Part shown: piece after piece, positions 25,244 through 33,592 of the stretch
Layout: each line of letters opens with the position of its first letter
Position numbering within the stretch: the stretch's first letter is position 1
NCBI GenBank assembly: GCA_024275565.1
Contig: JAJRYY010000053.1
Coordinates: 1 to 53,836, forward strand
DNA length: 53,836 nucleotides
Source: Planctomycetota bacterium
GTDB taxonomy: Bacteria; Planctomycetota; Phycisphaerae; UBA1845
Direction: 5' to 3'
Program-made: the position numbers and the translations under genes
The notes under the pieces: model-generated
Told to the model about the DNA's origin: nothing
Databases searched by the model: none
What the model saw: the letters and a program-made list of their open reading frames with translations, nothing else

Positions 25244-26086
25244 ATGGCGATTGTATATCCGAATGAGGCGTATCCGACGGACGCTGCTGTTGAGGCGCTG
25301 GATGGGACGGTCGATGCGGGGACGGGTCTTGTGTATGTTGCGAAAGGTGTCGGGCCGAACAGCACGCCGTCGTATGAGGTTCAGTATAACCGGCGGTTGC
25401 AGCGGATGAATGCGGCGTTGTCGACGCTGCGGCAGGGGATGGTCGTGGATGAGGGGTCGCTTATGGTCGGGGTGTATCCGATCGCGTATTCGCTGGGCGG
25501 GGTAGCCAAGATGTTTGAGGGTGCGACCGCTCAGGCGGTTCCGGACAATGCTACACGGAAGGTGTATCTCGACAGCGCCAACGCGTTGCAGATTGCTGCG
25601 GCGTTTCCGAGCGATGAGACGACGTATCTGCCGCTTGCGACGGTGGTGGTTGCGTCCGGGGTTGCGACGATCACGGATGAGCGCGTGGGTGTGATGTATG
25701 GGGTGTCGCGGGTTGGCACTTCTGCGAAGAATGTTCTGTTTACCCCGACGGTGGTGCTTGCTGGCGTGTTGAGCGTGAAGGTGTGGGAGATTGAGTGGGT
25801 TGCTCCTGCGGATTTCACGCTCGTGAATGCGACGGGTCGCGTTGCGACTGCACCTGCAGGGTCTGCGTTGATTGTGGATATTCGTGTGGGGGGGGTGAGT
25901 ATTTTTTCGAGCAATGCGGATCGGATCAATGTTTTGGCGGGTTCGCAGTCGGACACGTCTGCGACGGTGGATCATGCCGTGGTGGCTGGCGATGTGTTGA
26001 CGTTTGATGTGACGCAGGTTGGGTCTTCGACGTCGGGTTCTGATATGACGATTGTGCTGAAGGGTCTAGCCGCATTGCAGGTATAG
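25244..26086 (+). CDS. Fibre-like cassette protein
   Basis: 280 residues. The middle contains YLPLATVVVASGVATITDERVGVMYG, the phrase typical of phage tail-fibre or baseplate-peripheral proteins in which parameter-like strands precede a D-(E/H)-R turn. The C-terminal 100 residues are a Ser/Thr/Val-rich beta domain (TLVNATGRVATAPAGSALIVD through LTFDVTQVG) resembling fibre tip jelly rolls. ATG 25244 has a good AAAGGGGTGA site. No cysteine and no transmembrane segment. Confidence 0.65.
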   Translation: MAIVYPNEAYPTDAAVEALDGTVDAGTGLVYVAKGVGPNSTPSYEVQYNRRLQRMNAALSTLRQGMVVDEGSLMVGVYPIAYSLGGVAKMFEGATAQAVPDNATRKVYLDSANALQIAAAFPSDETTYLPLATVVVASGVATITDERVGVMYGVSRVGTSAKNVLFTPTVVLAGVLSVKVWEIEWVAPADFTLVNATGRVATAPAGSALIVDIRVGGVSIFSSNADRINVLAGSQSDTSATVDHAVVAGDVLTFDVTQVGSSTSGSDMTIVLKGLAALQV

Positions 26087-26103
26087 AAAGTGAGGATAGA
26101 GAG

Positions 26104-26676
26104 ATGAGATTGACACCCGTTGTTGCGGGGGGCTTTGGAACTTCAGTAAAGCCGTTCGGTCACCAGGCTGGTCGGTACTATCTTGGTCCGGTTCATCAGG
26201 ATGGGACATCTGCCCATAATCTCGCAAAGAATGAGATGACAGCGCATCCGTTTTATGTGCCCTACAAGCATACCTATGACAGGATTGCAGTGTATGTGAC
26301 GGTGATGGAGCCAGCGGCGATTGCTCGTCTTGGTGTGTATGAACACGACGAGAGCACGCTGCTTCCAGGTGTGCTTGCGCTGGATGCAGGGACGGTTTCG
26401 ATCGCGACGACCGGGACGAAAGAGATCGCTATGTCGCTTCAGTTGACGCCGGGATGGTATTGGCTTGCGGTGAGTACAAGCACGAATGGAACGGGTCAGC
26501 TTCAGGGGTCTGGAACGCTGAAGGGTCCTGGTCTGCTTGGGTACAACAATGCGAACCCGGTTGCTCAGTATTATTTTGTGTCCCGGTCGCTTGTGTATGG
26601 GGTGCTTCCTGATCCGTTTGGGGGGACGCCTGTTTATAAGGATCTTGCTCCGCCGCGTGTGTGGTTGCGTGGGTAG
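26104..26676 (+). CDS. Fibre/adhesin-like cassette protein
   Basis: 190 residues, beta-rich. NEMTAHPFYVPYKHTYDRIAV and ARLGVYEHDESTLLPGVLALDAG with EIAMSLQLTPGWYWLAVST are typical of jelly-roll domains in phage tip proteins. No catalytic motif is seen. It starts 17 bp after the previous gene with AGAGAG upstream and belongs to the same transcription unit. It may form particle appendages. Confidence 0.6.
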   Translation: MRLTPVVAGGFGTSVKPFGHQAGRYYLGPVHQDGTSAHNLAKNEMTAHPFYVPYKHTYDRIAVYVTVMEPAAIARLGVYEHDESTLLPGVLALDAGTVSIATTGTKEIAMSLQLTPGWYWLAVSTSTNGTGQLQGSGTLKGPGLLGYNNANPVAQYYFVSRSLVYGVLPDPFGGTPVYKDLAPPRVWLRG

Positions 26677-26747
26677 GTTTGAGATCGAGCGTGTGTCTGG
26701 GATGTGTGGGTTGTGGGGTATGAATGAATGGAAGGAGTTGAGGGATC

Positions 26748-27248
26748 ATGATTGCAAACGAACGGGTTCTTAAGGGTGCGACGACGCGGTTGACAGCTAA
26801 TTTTCTGGATGCCAATGGTTCTGCACTGGCCGGGTTGTCGCCGGAGATACGCATATTTGATCGGACGACGGGCAGGTATCTTAAGGATGATGGGACGTGG
26901 GTTTTGAGCGTTCCGGCGTGGAGTGAATATCGCATGAGCGAGACGAGTGCGGGTGATTTTCCGGGGTTGTATTACTTTGATTTCGCCGTGCCTGATTCGG
27001 TGTCGGGATTTGATATTCGTGCGGACGGTGGGTCGTCTGCCGGGAATCGGTATCAGTTTGGGGAGCTTCTCTCGGTGGATTCGGATGAGTCGGAATTGCA
27101 CCTTGCGTTTGCGATGCTGGCGAACAGGCGTCAGCACACGATTTCGACGGGTGTTGATGTGGTGATGGACAATGATGGTGCGACGGTTTTGCGGACGATG
27201 ACGCCGACGGATGGTGGGTCGGACGTGATCGAAGTGGTGCCGAGTTAG
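26748..27248 (+). CDS. Appendage/neck-like cassette protein
   Basis: 166 residues. The opening IANERVLKGATTRLTANFLDANGSALAGLSPEIRIFDR resembles the N-terminal domain of phage upper-baseplate or appendage proteins (BppU type). The middle RMSETSAGDFPGLYYFDF and the C-terminal DNDGATVLRTMTPTDGGSDVIEV are also seen in small tail-associated proteins. ATG 26748 is preceded by GGAAGGAG-type sequence. Function is inferred only from position and fold hints. Confidence 0.6.
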   Translation: MIANERVLKGATTRLTANFLDANGSALAGLSPEIRIFDRTTGRYLKDDGTWVLSVPAWSEYRMSETSAGDFPGLYYFDFAVPDSVSGFDIRADGGSSAGNRYQFGELLSVDSDESELHLAFAMLANRRQHTISTGVDVVMDNDGATVLRTMTPTDGGSDVIEVVPS

Positions 27249-27289
27249 GATGGTAGCGTGGTTGTGGCATGATTGTGGAGGATGTGGCG

Positions 27290-28024
27290 ATGGCGTCGGA
27301 ACTGATGGGTAAGTGGTTGAAGCATTACGATACGATTCACCGGGGCTGGACGCCGGAGGGGATCGCCAATGGTGTGTGTGCAACGAATGGGTTCGCGTTT
27401 CCGCGTGTGGCGGGGGGGTATAACCTGTATCGGCGGGTTGTGACGACTGGGTTTGAGGCTACGCGTGCTCTGGTTGGTGCTTCGGGTCGGGATTCTGCAT
27501 CGGTGGGCAATTTTTCCTGGCGTCCTCATGGGGTGGACAGGACGTATGCGTATTCTGTGCGTGCGGTCGGTGGTGGTGGCGTGGAGAGTGTTGGTTCGTC
27601 GCCGGAACGGTTTCTTGCGTTCGACGGGAGCGGGACTTTGCTGGGGATGTCGCCGAATACGCCTGCGATGGTGACTGTGCTTGCGGTGGATGGTGGGCGT
27701 TTTCTGGTGCGGTGGGTGTATCCGTCGCGGATTGAGGAGGAGAGGCCGGATCATTTTGAGGTGTGTCATTTTAGTCCGCCGGGTGTGACCGATCCGTATG
27801 CGCCGAATGCTGCGATCGTTCCGTATCGGCGTGGTCGATATGCGTACAGTGTGGTGTCGGCGGCGTTTGGTCATGGTGAGGAGCGGCGTTGGCGGGTGCG
27901 GGCTGTGACGGCTGGCGGGGTGGATGATGGGAATGATACGCGGGTTGCGGGGTTTGCCGATGCTGATGCACCGGTTGCTCCGGATGTGATGGTTTCGTGT
28001 TTGAGTGATGTGGACGCCGGGTAG
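27290..28024 (+). CDS. Fibronectin type III-like cassette protein
   Basis: 244 residues from ATG 27290 with GGAGG 8 bases upstream (ATG 27269 is also in frame). Two fibronectin III-like domains can be read. The first has GGYNLYRRV and DRTYAYSVRAVGGGGVES (strand C and F/G signatures). The second has DHFEVCHFSP and RYAYSVVSAAFGHGEERRWRVRAVTAGG. Such domains commonly decorate phage tails and bind surfaces. It ends next to a family B palindrome. Confidence 0.65.
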   Translation: MASELMGKWLKHYDTIHRGWTPEGIANGVCATNGFAFPRVAGGYNLYRRVVTTGFEATRALVGASGRDSASVGNFSWRPHGVDRTYAYSVRAVGGGGVESVGSSPERFLAFDGSGTLLGMSPNTPAMVTVLAVDGGRFLVRWVYPSRIEEERPDHFEVCHFSPPGVTDPYAPNAAIVPYRRGRYAYSVVSAAFGHGEERRWRVRAVTAGGVDDGNDTRVAGFADADAPVAPDVMVSCLSDVDAG

Positions 28025-28032
28025 GGTTGGGC

Positions 28033-28065
28033 ACTGGCGAACAAGCCGCCAGTGGCCCCCGGCGT
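28033..28065. repeat. Palindromic interspersed repeat (family B)
   Basis: CTGGCGAACAAGCCGCCAG followed by TGGCCCCCGG, located 8 bp after the FN3-like gene. Confidence 0.8.
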
Positions 28066-28095
28066 TCCGTGGAAGGGATAGGGTTGGGAGATTGG

Positions 28096-28446
28096 ATGAT
28101 GGGAATTCGTGGTCGGGTTGAACTTCGGCGTGTGCAGGCGGGTGTTTTGGAGGCGTATCGTGCGGCGCGGGGTGCGAATGTAGCGGTGACTGTGGCGGAA
28201 GATCAGCCGGTGGCTGCTACGCTTGGGAAAGTGAATGCGGTTGTTGCGAGCGATCCTGAGCTTGGTGCGCATCTGGTGGTGGCTGCCCAGCATTTTTCGG
28301 GTAAGCCGCCGGTTGCGACGGCTGCTGCGCGGGTTGCTCAGGTTGCGTATCCTACGCCGAATCGTGTTGTTGGGGATTATGCTGTCGGTGAGTTTGTGGA
28401 GCTTGTGACGGTGCGTGGGGCGCTGATGGCGGTGAAGATGGGGTAG
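28096..28446 (+). CDS. Last cassette gene, unknown function
   Basis: 116 residues from ATG 28096 (a second ATG follows immediately) with GGGAGATTGG upstream. The N-terminus MGIRGRVELRRVQAGVLEAYRAARG is helical and basic; the rest is Ala/Val-rich and ends in a short beta region (DYAVGEFVELVTVRGALMAV). I do not recognise a family. It closes the one-strand cassette and is followed by a repeat pair and then the opposite-strand phoU gene. Confidence 0.55.
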   Translation: MMGIRGRVELRRVQAGVLEAYRAARGANVAVTVAEDQPVAATLGKVNAVVASDPELGAHLVVAAQHFSGKPPVATAAARVAQVAYPTPNRVVGDYAVGEFVELVTVRGALMAVKMG

Positions 28447-28493
28447 GGGGTGATTAGATCGTTGCCTTCTCTGAGGATCTGGGATCGATCGAA

Positions 28494-28545
28494 AAAGTAG
28501 AATGTCCCCTTTAATTGACGATGAATAAAGTAGCATGTCCCCTTT
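28494..28545. repeat. Direct repeat pair (family F) between the cassette and phoU
   Basis: AAAGTAGAATGTCCCCTTT at 28494-28512 and AAAGTAGCATGTCCCCTTT at 28527-28545, 33 bp apart with one mismatch. The second copy ends 2 bp before the phoU stop. Confidence 0.92.
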
Positions 28546-28547
28546 TA

Positions 28548-29207
28548 TCAGGCTCGGTGGCCGTGGCGTACTATTTTGCCGGTGCATAGGTAGATGACGT
28601 CTTCTGCTATGTTTGTTGCGTGGTCGGCTGCTCGCTCGAGGTTCTTTGCGATTGAGAGGAGGTCGAGGAAGTCGGCCATTTTTTCCGGGGACTTGGCTGC
28701 GTTGTCCACGATGTTGCGGACGATGTGGCCGTACATTGCGTCTACCGAGTCGTCCTGCGATCTGACCTGGCGTGCGATGTCTGCGTCGCGTGCACCGTAT
28801 GCCTGCACCGCCTTTCTAAGCATTGCGCGGGTCAGTGGGCTCATTTTTTCGAGATCACCCTTTGCTTCCGTGAGGGCTGCTACGTCTACATGGCAGGCGC
28901 GTTCTGCGATGTTTACTGCGCAGTCTGCGATGCGTTCGAGGTCGTTGTTTACCTTGAGGATTGTACACAGGAGTCGCAGGTCTGAACCCACTGGCTGGTA
29001 CAGGGCCATGAGGCGTATGACCTCAGTTTCGACCTCGACCTCCTCCTCGTCGACCTCGTTGTCGCGTTCGATGACGCGGCGGGCGAGTCCTTCGTCGGCG
29101 TTTAAGACTGCCTCGCATGATTCTTCGACGATGTCCTCGACGAGTGATGCCATGGCGAGTGATTTTCTTGTGATGTCGTCGAGCAGGTGTACGAAATGGG
29201 TGGTCAT
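28548..29207 (-). CDS. phoU: Phosphate transport system regulator PhoU
   Basis: 219 residues from ATG 29207. Two PhoU helical-bundle repeats are clear: DDITRKSLAMASLVEDIVEES with DNEVDEEEVEVETEVIRLMA and LRLLCTILKVNNDLERIADCAVNIAE, then the second copy MLRKAVQAYGARDADIARQV and LLSIAKNLERAADHATNIAEDVIY. The paired E-R-(I/A)-A-D motifs bind metal. PhoU restrains the PhoR kinase when phosphate is plentiful and acts together with PstB. It is the last gene of the pst operon, 31 bp after pstB, as in many bacteria. Confidence 0.96.
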   Translation of the reverse strand: MTTHFVHLLDDITRKSLAMASLVEDIVEESCEAVLNADEGLARRVIERDNEVDEEEVEVETEVIRLMALYQPVGSDLRLLCTILKVNNDLERIADCAVNIAERACHVDVAALTEAKGDLEKMSPLTRAMLRKAVQAYGARDADIARQVRSQDDSVDAMYGHIVRNIVDNAAKSPEKMADFLDLLSIAKNLERAADHATNIAEDVIYLCTGKIVRHGHRA

Positions 29208-29238
29208 GGTGCGTTGTCCAAAACGATGGTTGGGATGG

Positions 29239-30108
29239 TTATCCAAATCTGCCCGTGATGTAATCCTGGGTTCGCTGGTTTGATGGTTTTGTGAAGAGGA
29301 TGTTTGTGTCGTCCAGCTCGATGAGTTCGCCCATGTACATGAATGCGGTGAAGTCTGAGGTTCTGGCTGCCTGCTGCATGTTGTGTGTGACGAGGATGAC
29401 GGTGTATCTGGATTTTAGCTCGTCGATGAGGTCTTCGATTCTTGCTGTCGCGATGGGGTCCAGGGCGGAACAGGGTTCGTCCATGAGGAGGATTCCCGGT
29501 TGGAGTGCGATTGCTCTTGCGATGCAGAGGCGTTGCTGCTGTCCACCGGACAGGGCGAGTGCGCTTTGGTGGAGTTTGTCTTTGACTTCGTCCCAGATGG
29601 CTGCCTGCTTGAGTGACGTTTCGACGAGATGGTTCATGTCTCCCTTGTAGCCGTTGATTGCTGCGCCCCATGCGACGTTTTTGTAGATGGATTTTGGGAA
29701 CGGGTTTGGCTTCTGGAAGACCATGCCGATGCTGCGGCGGAGTGCGACTGGGTCTGTTTTTGAGCTGAAAATGTTTTTGTTGTTGAACTGGATGGACCCC
29801 TCGACGCGGACGCCAGGGATGAAATCGTTCATGCGGTTCATGGATCTGAGGAGTGTGCTTTTTCCGCATCCGGATGGTCCGATGATTGCTGTGACGCACT
29901 GGGGTGGGATGTTCATTGTGACGTTTTTTACGGCGGGGTGCTGTCCGTAGTATATGGAGAGGTTTTGGACGGTCAGGATTGGTGGCGCCGATTTTGGCGT
30001 GTCACAGCATGCGTGCATTTCGGCAGTGTTCATGTCTTCGCGGTTTGTTTCTTCCTTCGCGGTGTTCACGTTCTGCCTCCGGGTGGGATCTGTGATGAGT
30101 CCTACCAT
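29239..30108 (-). CDS. pstB: Phosphate ABC transporter ATP-binding protein PstB
   Basis: 289 residues from ATG 30108, chosen because AAAGGA lies 8 bases upstream; ATG 30129 is possible. Walker [10 protein letters not shown], the ABC signature [10 protein letters not shown], Walker B ILLMDEP and the H-loop [10 protein letters not shown] are intact. PstB hydrolyses ATP to drive phosphate import through PstCA. The N-terminal 45 residues are a poorly conserved extension with HACCD. It overlaps the pstA stop by 7 bp, so translation is probably coupled. Confidence 0.96.
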   Translation of the reverse strand: MVGLITDPTRRQNVNTAKEETNREDMNTAEMHACCDTPKSAPPILTVQNLSIYYGQHPAVKNVTMNIPPQCVTAIIGPSGCGKSTLLRSMNRMNDFIPGVRVEGSIQFNNKNIFSSKTDPVALRRSIGMVFQKPNPFPKSIYKNVAWGAAINGYKGDMNHLVETSLKQAAIWDEVKDKLHQSALALSGGQQQRLCIARAIALQPGILLMDEPCSALDPIATARIEDLIDELKSRYTVILVTHNMQQAARTSDFTAFMYMGELIELDDTNILFTKPSNQRTQDYITGRFG

Positions 30109-31031
30109 GGTGATTTCCTTTGCTGCCATGCTCTCAGTGCGACGGCGACTGCGTTCATGGAGAGCAGGACCGCCAGGAGGACGATGATGGCTGCTGCTGC
30201 AAGGTGCTGGAAAATTGGATCAGGCTGGTCGCACCATGTGTATATCTGTATCGGTAGCGCCATGAATTCGTCCATTGGACCGTCCGGGACGAAGGCAACA
30301 TAGCTCAAAGCTCCGATCATCACAAGCGGTGCAGCCTCGCCGATGGCGCGTGACAATGCGAGTATGATTCCGGTGATGATTCCTGGCAGGGCTGCTGGTA
30401 CGACGTGTGCCCTGACGGTCTGCCAGCGTGTTGCTCCGAGTGCGAAGGCTGCGAGGCGTATTGTTTTTGGTACGCCGAGCAGTGCCTCGCGTGATGCGAT
30501 GATGATGACTGGGAGAATGAGGAGTGATAGTGTCAGTGAGCCAGCGAGTACCGATCTTCCGAGGTTTGACCATCTGACGAACATGGCTAGCCCCAGGATT
30601 CCGTATACGATGGATGGGACGCCTGCGAGGTTTGCGATGTTTGTGTGTATGAACCTGGAGAGTCGGTTTTTTGGTGCAAATTCCTCGAGGTATATGGCTG
30701 CTCCGATCCCGACGGGTATGGAGACGATCGCGGTGATGGATACGAGCCAGAGTGTTCCGTAGAGTGCGCTTTTTACGCCGGAGGTTTCCGGCATGAGCAT
30801 GGATGGGAATTTTGTGAGGAAGTTTGTTGAGATGTAGATCCATCCCTCGTCGAAGATTCTGTACAGGAGTGCAGCGAGGACTGCGACGCCTATTCCTGTG
30901 ACGCATGCACAGAAGACCGCGAAGATTTTTCCGATGAATCGTCTTCTATCAAGGCGTGGGTTGTACATGGCGTCCGGGTTTGAGTCGCTGGCGTCCCTGT
31001 ATTCGGTTGAGATTGTGTTTTCGCGCATCAT
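30102..31031 (-). CDS. pstA: Phosphate ABC transporter permease PstA
   Basis: 309 residues with about six transmembrane helices and the permease EAA-type loop ([20 protein letters not shown]). Family phrases such as [32 protein letters not shown] and [22 protein letters not shown] are clear. It forms the channel with PstC in the inner membrane. The start ATG overlaps the pstC TAA by one base. The gene itself is intact, unlike its partner pstC. Confidence 0.95.
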   Translation of the reverse strand: MMRENTISTEYRDASDSNPDAMYNPRLDRRRFIGKIFAVFCACVTGIGVAVLAALLYRIFDEGWIYISTNFLTKFPSMLMPETSGVKSALYGTLWLVSITAIVSIPVGIGAAIYLEEFAPKNRLSRFIHTNIANLAGVPSIVYGILGLAMFVRWSNLGRSVLAGSLTLSLLILPVIIIASREALLGVPKTIRLAAFALGATRWQTVRAHVVPAALPGIITGIILALSRAIGEAAPLVMIGALSYVAFVPDGPMDEFMALPIQIYTWCDQPDPIFQHLAAAAIIVLLAVLLSMNAVAVALRAWQQRKSPW

Positions 31032-31924
31032 TATTCGTATGCGTTCCTGAATCTTGCGAGGACGCGCTGGGCGATGATGTTGATTGTCATTGTGATTGCG
31101 AAGAGTGTGGCTGCGACAGCGAAGATGGTCTGGTATTCGATGGTTCCCGCCGGGGTGTCACCGAGGCTGACCTGTACGATGTATCCCGTCATGGTCTGTA
31201 TACTTTCCAGGGGATTCAGCGTGAGGTTGGGCGTCATGCCAGCCGCGAGTGCTACTGCCATTGTTTCTCCGATGGCCCTCGCGAGTCCCAGGAGAACTGC
31301 CGCGACGACTCCCGACAAGCCCGCCGGTAGAACGATTTTTAGTGAGACTTCGAGGCGTGTGGCTGAGAGTGCGTATGCTGCCTCTCTGAGGTTTTTGGGT
31401 ACCGCTCGGAATGCGTCGTCGCATAGTGATGCGATGGTCGGTATTATCATGACGCCGATGACGATCGCGGCGGATGCTGCGTTGAAGACCTCTGTTCCGG
31501 GTATGAGCGGTTTCAGGACATGTGGTGTTATGAATGTGAGCGCGAAGAAACCGTAGACGACGGACGGGATTCCTGCGAGCACTTCGAGGATCGGTTTGAG
31601 TATACTGCGGACTGTGTTTGGGGCGTACTCGCTGAGGAAAATGGCTGATGCGAGACCGATGGGAACTGCGACGATTAGTGCGCCGCCGGCGACGAGGAAG
31701 GTTCCGCAGATGAGTGGTAGAACGCCGAATTACTGAGGTTCCAGAAGGGGTGCCCAGCGGGTTCCGAATAGGAATTCGATGGGTGAGACTTCTGTGAAAA
31801 AAGCGTATGACTCAGTGATCAGGACCCAGAGAATGGCTGCAGTGGTCGCGACGGAGATCAGGGCGCATGTGAACAGCAGGCTGTGTATTACCTTCTCTCG
31901 TTTGGGTTCTATGATCGCCTGCAT
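31031..31924 (-). pseudogene. pstC: Phosphate permease PstC interrupted by an in-frame TAA codon
   Basis: 297 codons from ATG 31924. The first 64 codons give the N-terminal transmembrane helix and end ...RWAPLLEPQ, then TAA at 31732-31730 (minus strand). The same frame continues without a gap as [20 protein letters not shown]..., [29 protein letters not shown] and so on to the normal end, with no frameshift. PstC is needed for high-affinity phosphate uptake. The stop is at a variable position just before the FGVLPL motif. It may be a true loss-of-function mutation, a sequencing or assembly error, or rarely readthrough. The rest of the frame is under good conservation, so the lesion must be recent if real. 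Confidence 0.9.
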
Positions 31925-31983
31925 GGTGGTCTGATTGGCTGCCCCCAGTCTGGTTTCCGGATTTGGGCGTTATTTCCTTTGAT

Positions 31984-32000
31984 GGTCCGCACAGCGGACC
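31984..32000. repeat. Palindromic element (family D)
   Basis: GGTCCGC-ACA-GCGGACC, a perfect 7-bp stem with a 3-base loop followed by CTACC, in the pstS-pstC gap. It could modulate the ratio of pstS to downstream mRNA, or be an interspersed repeat. Confidence 0.75.
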
Positions 32001-32028
32001 CTACCTGTAACTGGTCCACAGATTTGAC

Positions 32029-32060
32029 CCTATTTATAGGCGGTCCTATTTATAGCGGTC
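32029..32060. repeat. 16-bp duplication of the pstS end with its stop codon
   Basis: CCTATTTATAG at 32029 and 32045, 16 bp apart, is the reverse complement of the last codons of pstS (TAT AAA TAG). The copy at 32029 lies beyond the stop. Confidence 0.85.
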
Positions 32061-33047
32061 TGTGAGGTCTCCTGATTTTCCTGGTCCGTATTCGGACCCT
32101 GAGATTCGGTTTTCTATTCGCTTCCGGCCGATGTTGTACAACTCGTCGGACAGGGCGACGTAGTTTACCCTTGGGTGTTCCACGATCATCTTGGCGTTGT
32201 CGAAGAAGAAATCGAGGAACGCTTTTACCTCAGGTCGCTCGACTGCATCGGTGCTGACATAGAGGAAAAGTGGTCTTGAGAGGGGCTTGTATGTTCCGCC
32301 CCGGATGATGTCAAGGGATGGGATGACAGGTCCTGCTCCGTTGTCGATTCCGACGAGTTTGAGGCGTTTTTTATTTGCCTGGAAATATGAGAATCCGAAG
32401 TAGCCTAGTGAACCTTTGTCGCCTGCGATGCCCTGGACGAGAATGTTGTCAGATTCGCTTGCGGTGTAGTCGCTGCGGGATGCTTTTTCCTCGCCGACGA
32501 TCTCTTTTGTGAAATAGTCGAAAGTTCCGCTGTCCGTTCCCGGTCCGTAGAGGCGTAATGGCAGGTCTGGGAAGCCTGGTCGGACCTGATTCCAGTTGTT
32601 TACGGTGCTTCCGGGCTTCCAGATGTTCTTCAATTCTTCGACGGTGAGTGATTTGCAGAAGTGGTTTTCCGGGTGGATGACGACAGCGATACCGTCAATC
32701 GCGACGGGGAATTCGATGAAATTGATGCCAAGTTCGGCGGCTCGCTTCATTTCCGAGTTTTTAATCGGTCGTGAAGCATCGCTGATATCTGTTCGGAGGT
32801 TTTTGCGGTCAGAGAGGAATTTTTTGAAACCGCCGCCCGTGCCAGAGATTCCGACCGTGACGCGTACTCTTGGCTGCTGGGCCTGGAAGATTTCTGCCGC
32901 TGCCATAGTGATTGGTGCTACGGTGCTGGAACCGTCAATGCTGACTTTTCCCTTGAGTTTTGCTTCTGCGGATGCCTCCGTTGTACACCATGCCAACACC
33001 AGCGTGATGAGTACTGCTGTCGGTCTGACTGCAGATTTTGCATTCAT
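32046..33047 (-). CDS. pstS: Phosphate-binding periplasmic protein PstS
   Basis: 333 residues from ATG 33047 with AAAGGG upstream. A signal peptide (about 1-27, ending in EASAEA) precedes the phosphate-binding fold. Binding loops are SIDGSSTVAPI, GISGTGGGFKKF, TDISDASRPI and GPGTDSGTFDYF. It captures phosphate in the periplasm and delivers it to PstCA. There is no lipobox, so it is probably soluble. It is the first gene of the operon; pstC follows after about 120 bp. No convincing Pho box could be read upstream. Confidence 0.96.
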   Translation of the reverse strand: MNAKSAVRPTAVLITLVLAWCTTEASAEAKLKGKVSIDGSSTVAPITMAAAEIFQAQQPRVRVTVGISGTGGGFKKFLSDRKNLRTDISDASRPIKNSEMKRAAELGINFIEFPVAIDGIAVVIHPENHFCKSLTVEELKNIWKPGSTVNNWNQVRPGFPDLPLRLYGPGTDSGTFDYFTKEIVGEEKASRSDYTASESDNILVQGIAGDKGSLGYFGFSYFQANKKRLKLVGIDNGAGPVIPSLDIIRGGTYKPLSRPLFLYVSTDAVERPEVKAFLDFFFDNAKMIVEHPRVNYVALSDELYNIGRKRIENRISGSEYGPGKSGDLTDRYK

Positions 33048-33395
33048 GTTGATTAGCCCTTTGTGGTGATGCTGTACCATCGATCGAGGGTGCGTTCGGG
33101 CCGCACCCTGCTCGTACCATCTTAGCAAGCCCCGACCGGTTGGGGAACGTCTGTGGTCTGTGGAAAAGGTCTGATCCCCAATGGTCGCGGCTTGACAGGC
33201 GTCTGGCCCCTCAGGTGTAGAACATATCTGCACTGGACGCATGCCGGCTGAGGGTATGCTGCCTTGGACTGGTGGCTGATTTTGTGATGGGTGTGCAGCC
33301 TTGTGACGGGTGTGCTGCCTTTTTGGCAGTGTTCCTTCGCCATTTCAGCTTCGTGCCCGTATCAGTTCACTCCGCCATGCGTGAGGAGTGTTGTG
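33048..33395. other. Divergent intergenic region between pstS and a small gene
   Basis: It holds a possible promoter TTGACA (33192) on the plus strand, a 19-bp duplication (33282-33319) and a short hairpin TGCTGCC-TTTTT-GGCAG. No gene longer than the small frame starting at 33396. Confidence 0.5.
33282..33319. repeat. 19-bp tandem duplication
   Basis: TTGTGATGGGTGTGCAGCC (33282-33300) and TTGTGACGGGTGTGCTGCC (33301-33319), two mismatches. Confidence 0.9.
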
Positions 33396-33551
33396 ATGAG
33401 TGTTGATACGGCTGCTGAGGCTGCTCCCTCGACGCCTCCTGAAAAACCGCGTGCCAGGGCAGATGTGCATCCTGTTGTTGCGAAGGTCGATGCTGCGATG
33501 ATGATGACCGATACTGCCATTTTTCTTACTGTTGTGTTCATTTTGCTTTAG
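33396..33551 (+). CDS. Small single-pass membrane protein, 51 residues
   Basis: ATG 33396 has an excellent GTGAGGAG site 7 bases upstream. The protein starts with a Ala/Pro/Glu-rich cytoplasmic-type region (SVDTAAEAAPSTPPEKPRAR) and ends with one hydrophobic helix (DTAIFLTVVFILL). I do not recognise a family. It lies between pstS and a lipoprotein-like gene on the minus strand. Its position suggests a possible phosphate-regulated membrane peptide, which is only an inference. Confidence 0.6.
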   Translation: MSVDTAAEAAPSTPPEKPRARADVHPVVAKVDAAMMMTDTAIFLTVVFILL

Positions 33552-33592
33552 CTCCTGTGTTTGTTGTTTTTGTTCTGTTGTCGGGTATTGCT

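Noticed and set aside
28494..28545. Phage attachment sites flanking the cassette
   Set aside because: The two copies are both on the right side and 33 bp apart, and I saw no matching copy on the left border.
31730..31732. Recoded stop (selenocysteine-type) in pstC
   Set aside because: The codon is TAA, not TGA, and no recoding hairpin was recognised; a mutation or error is simpler.
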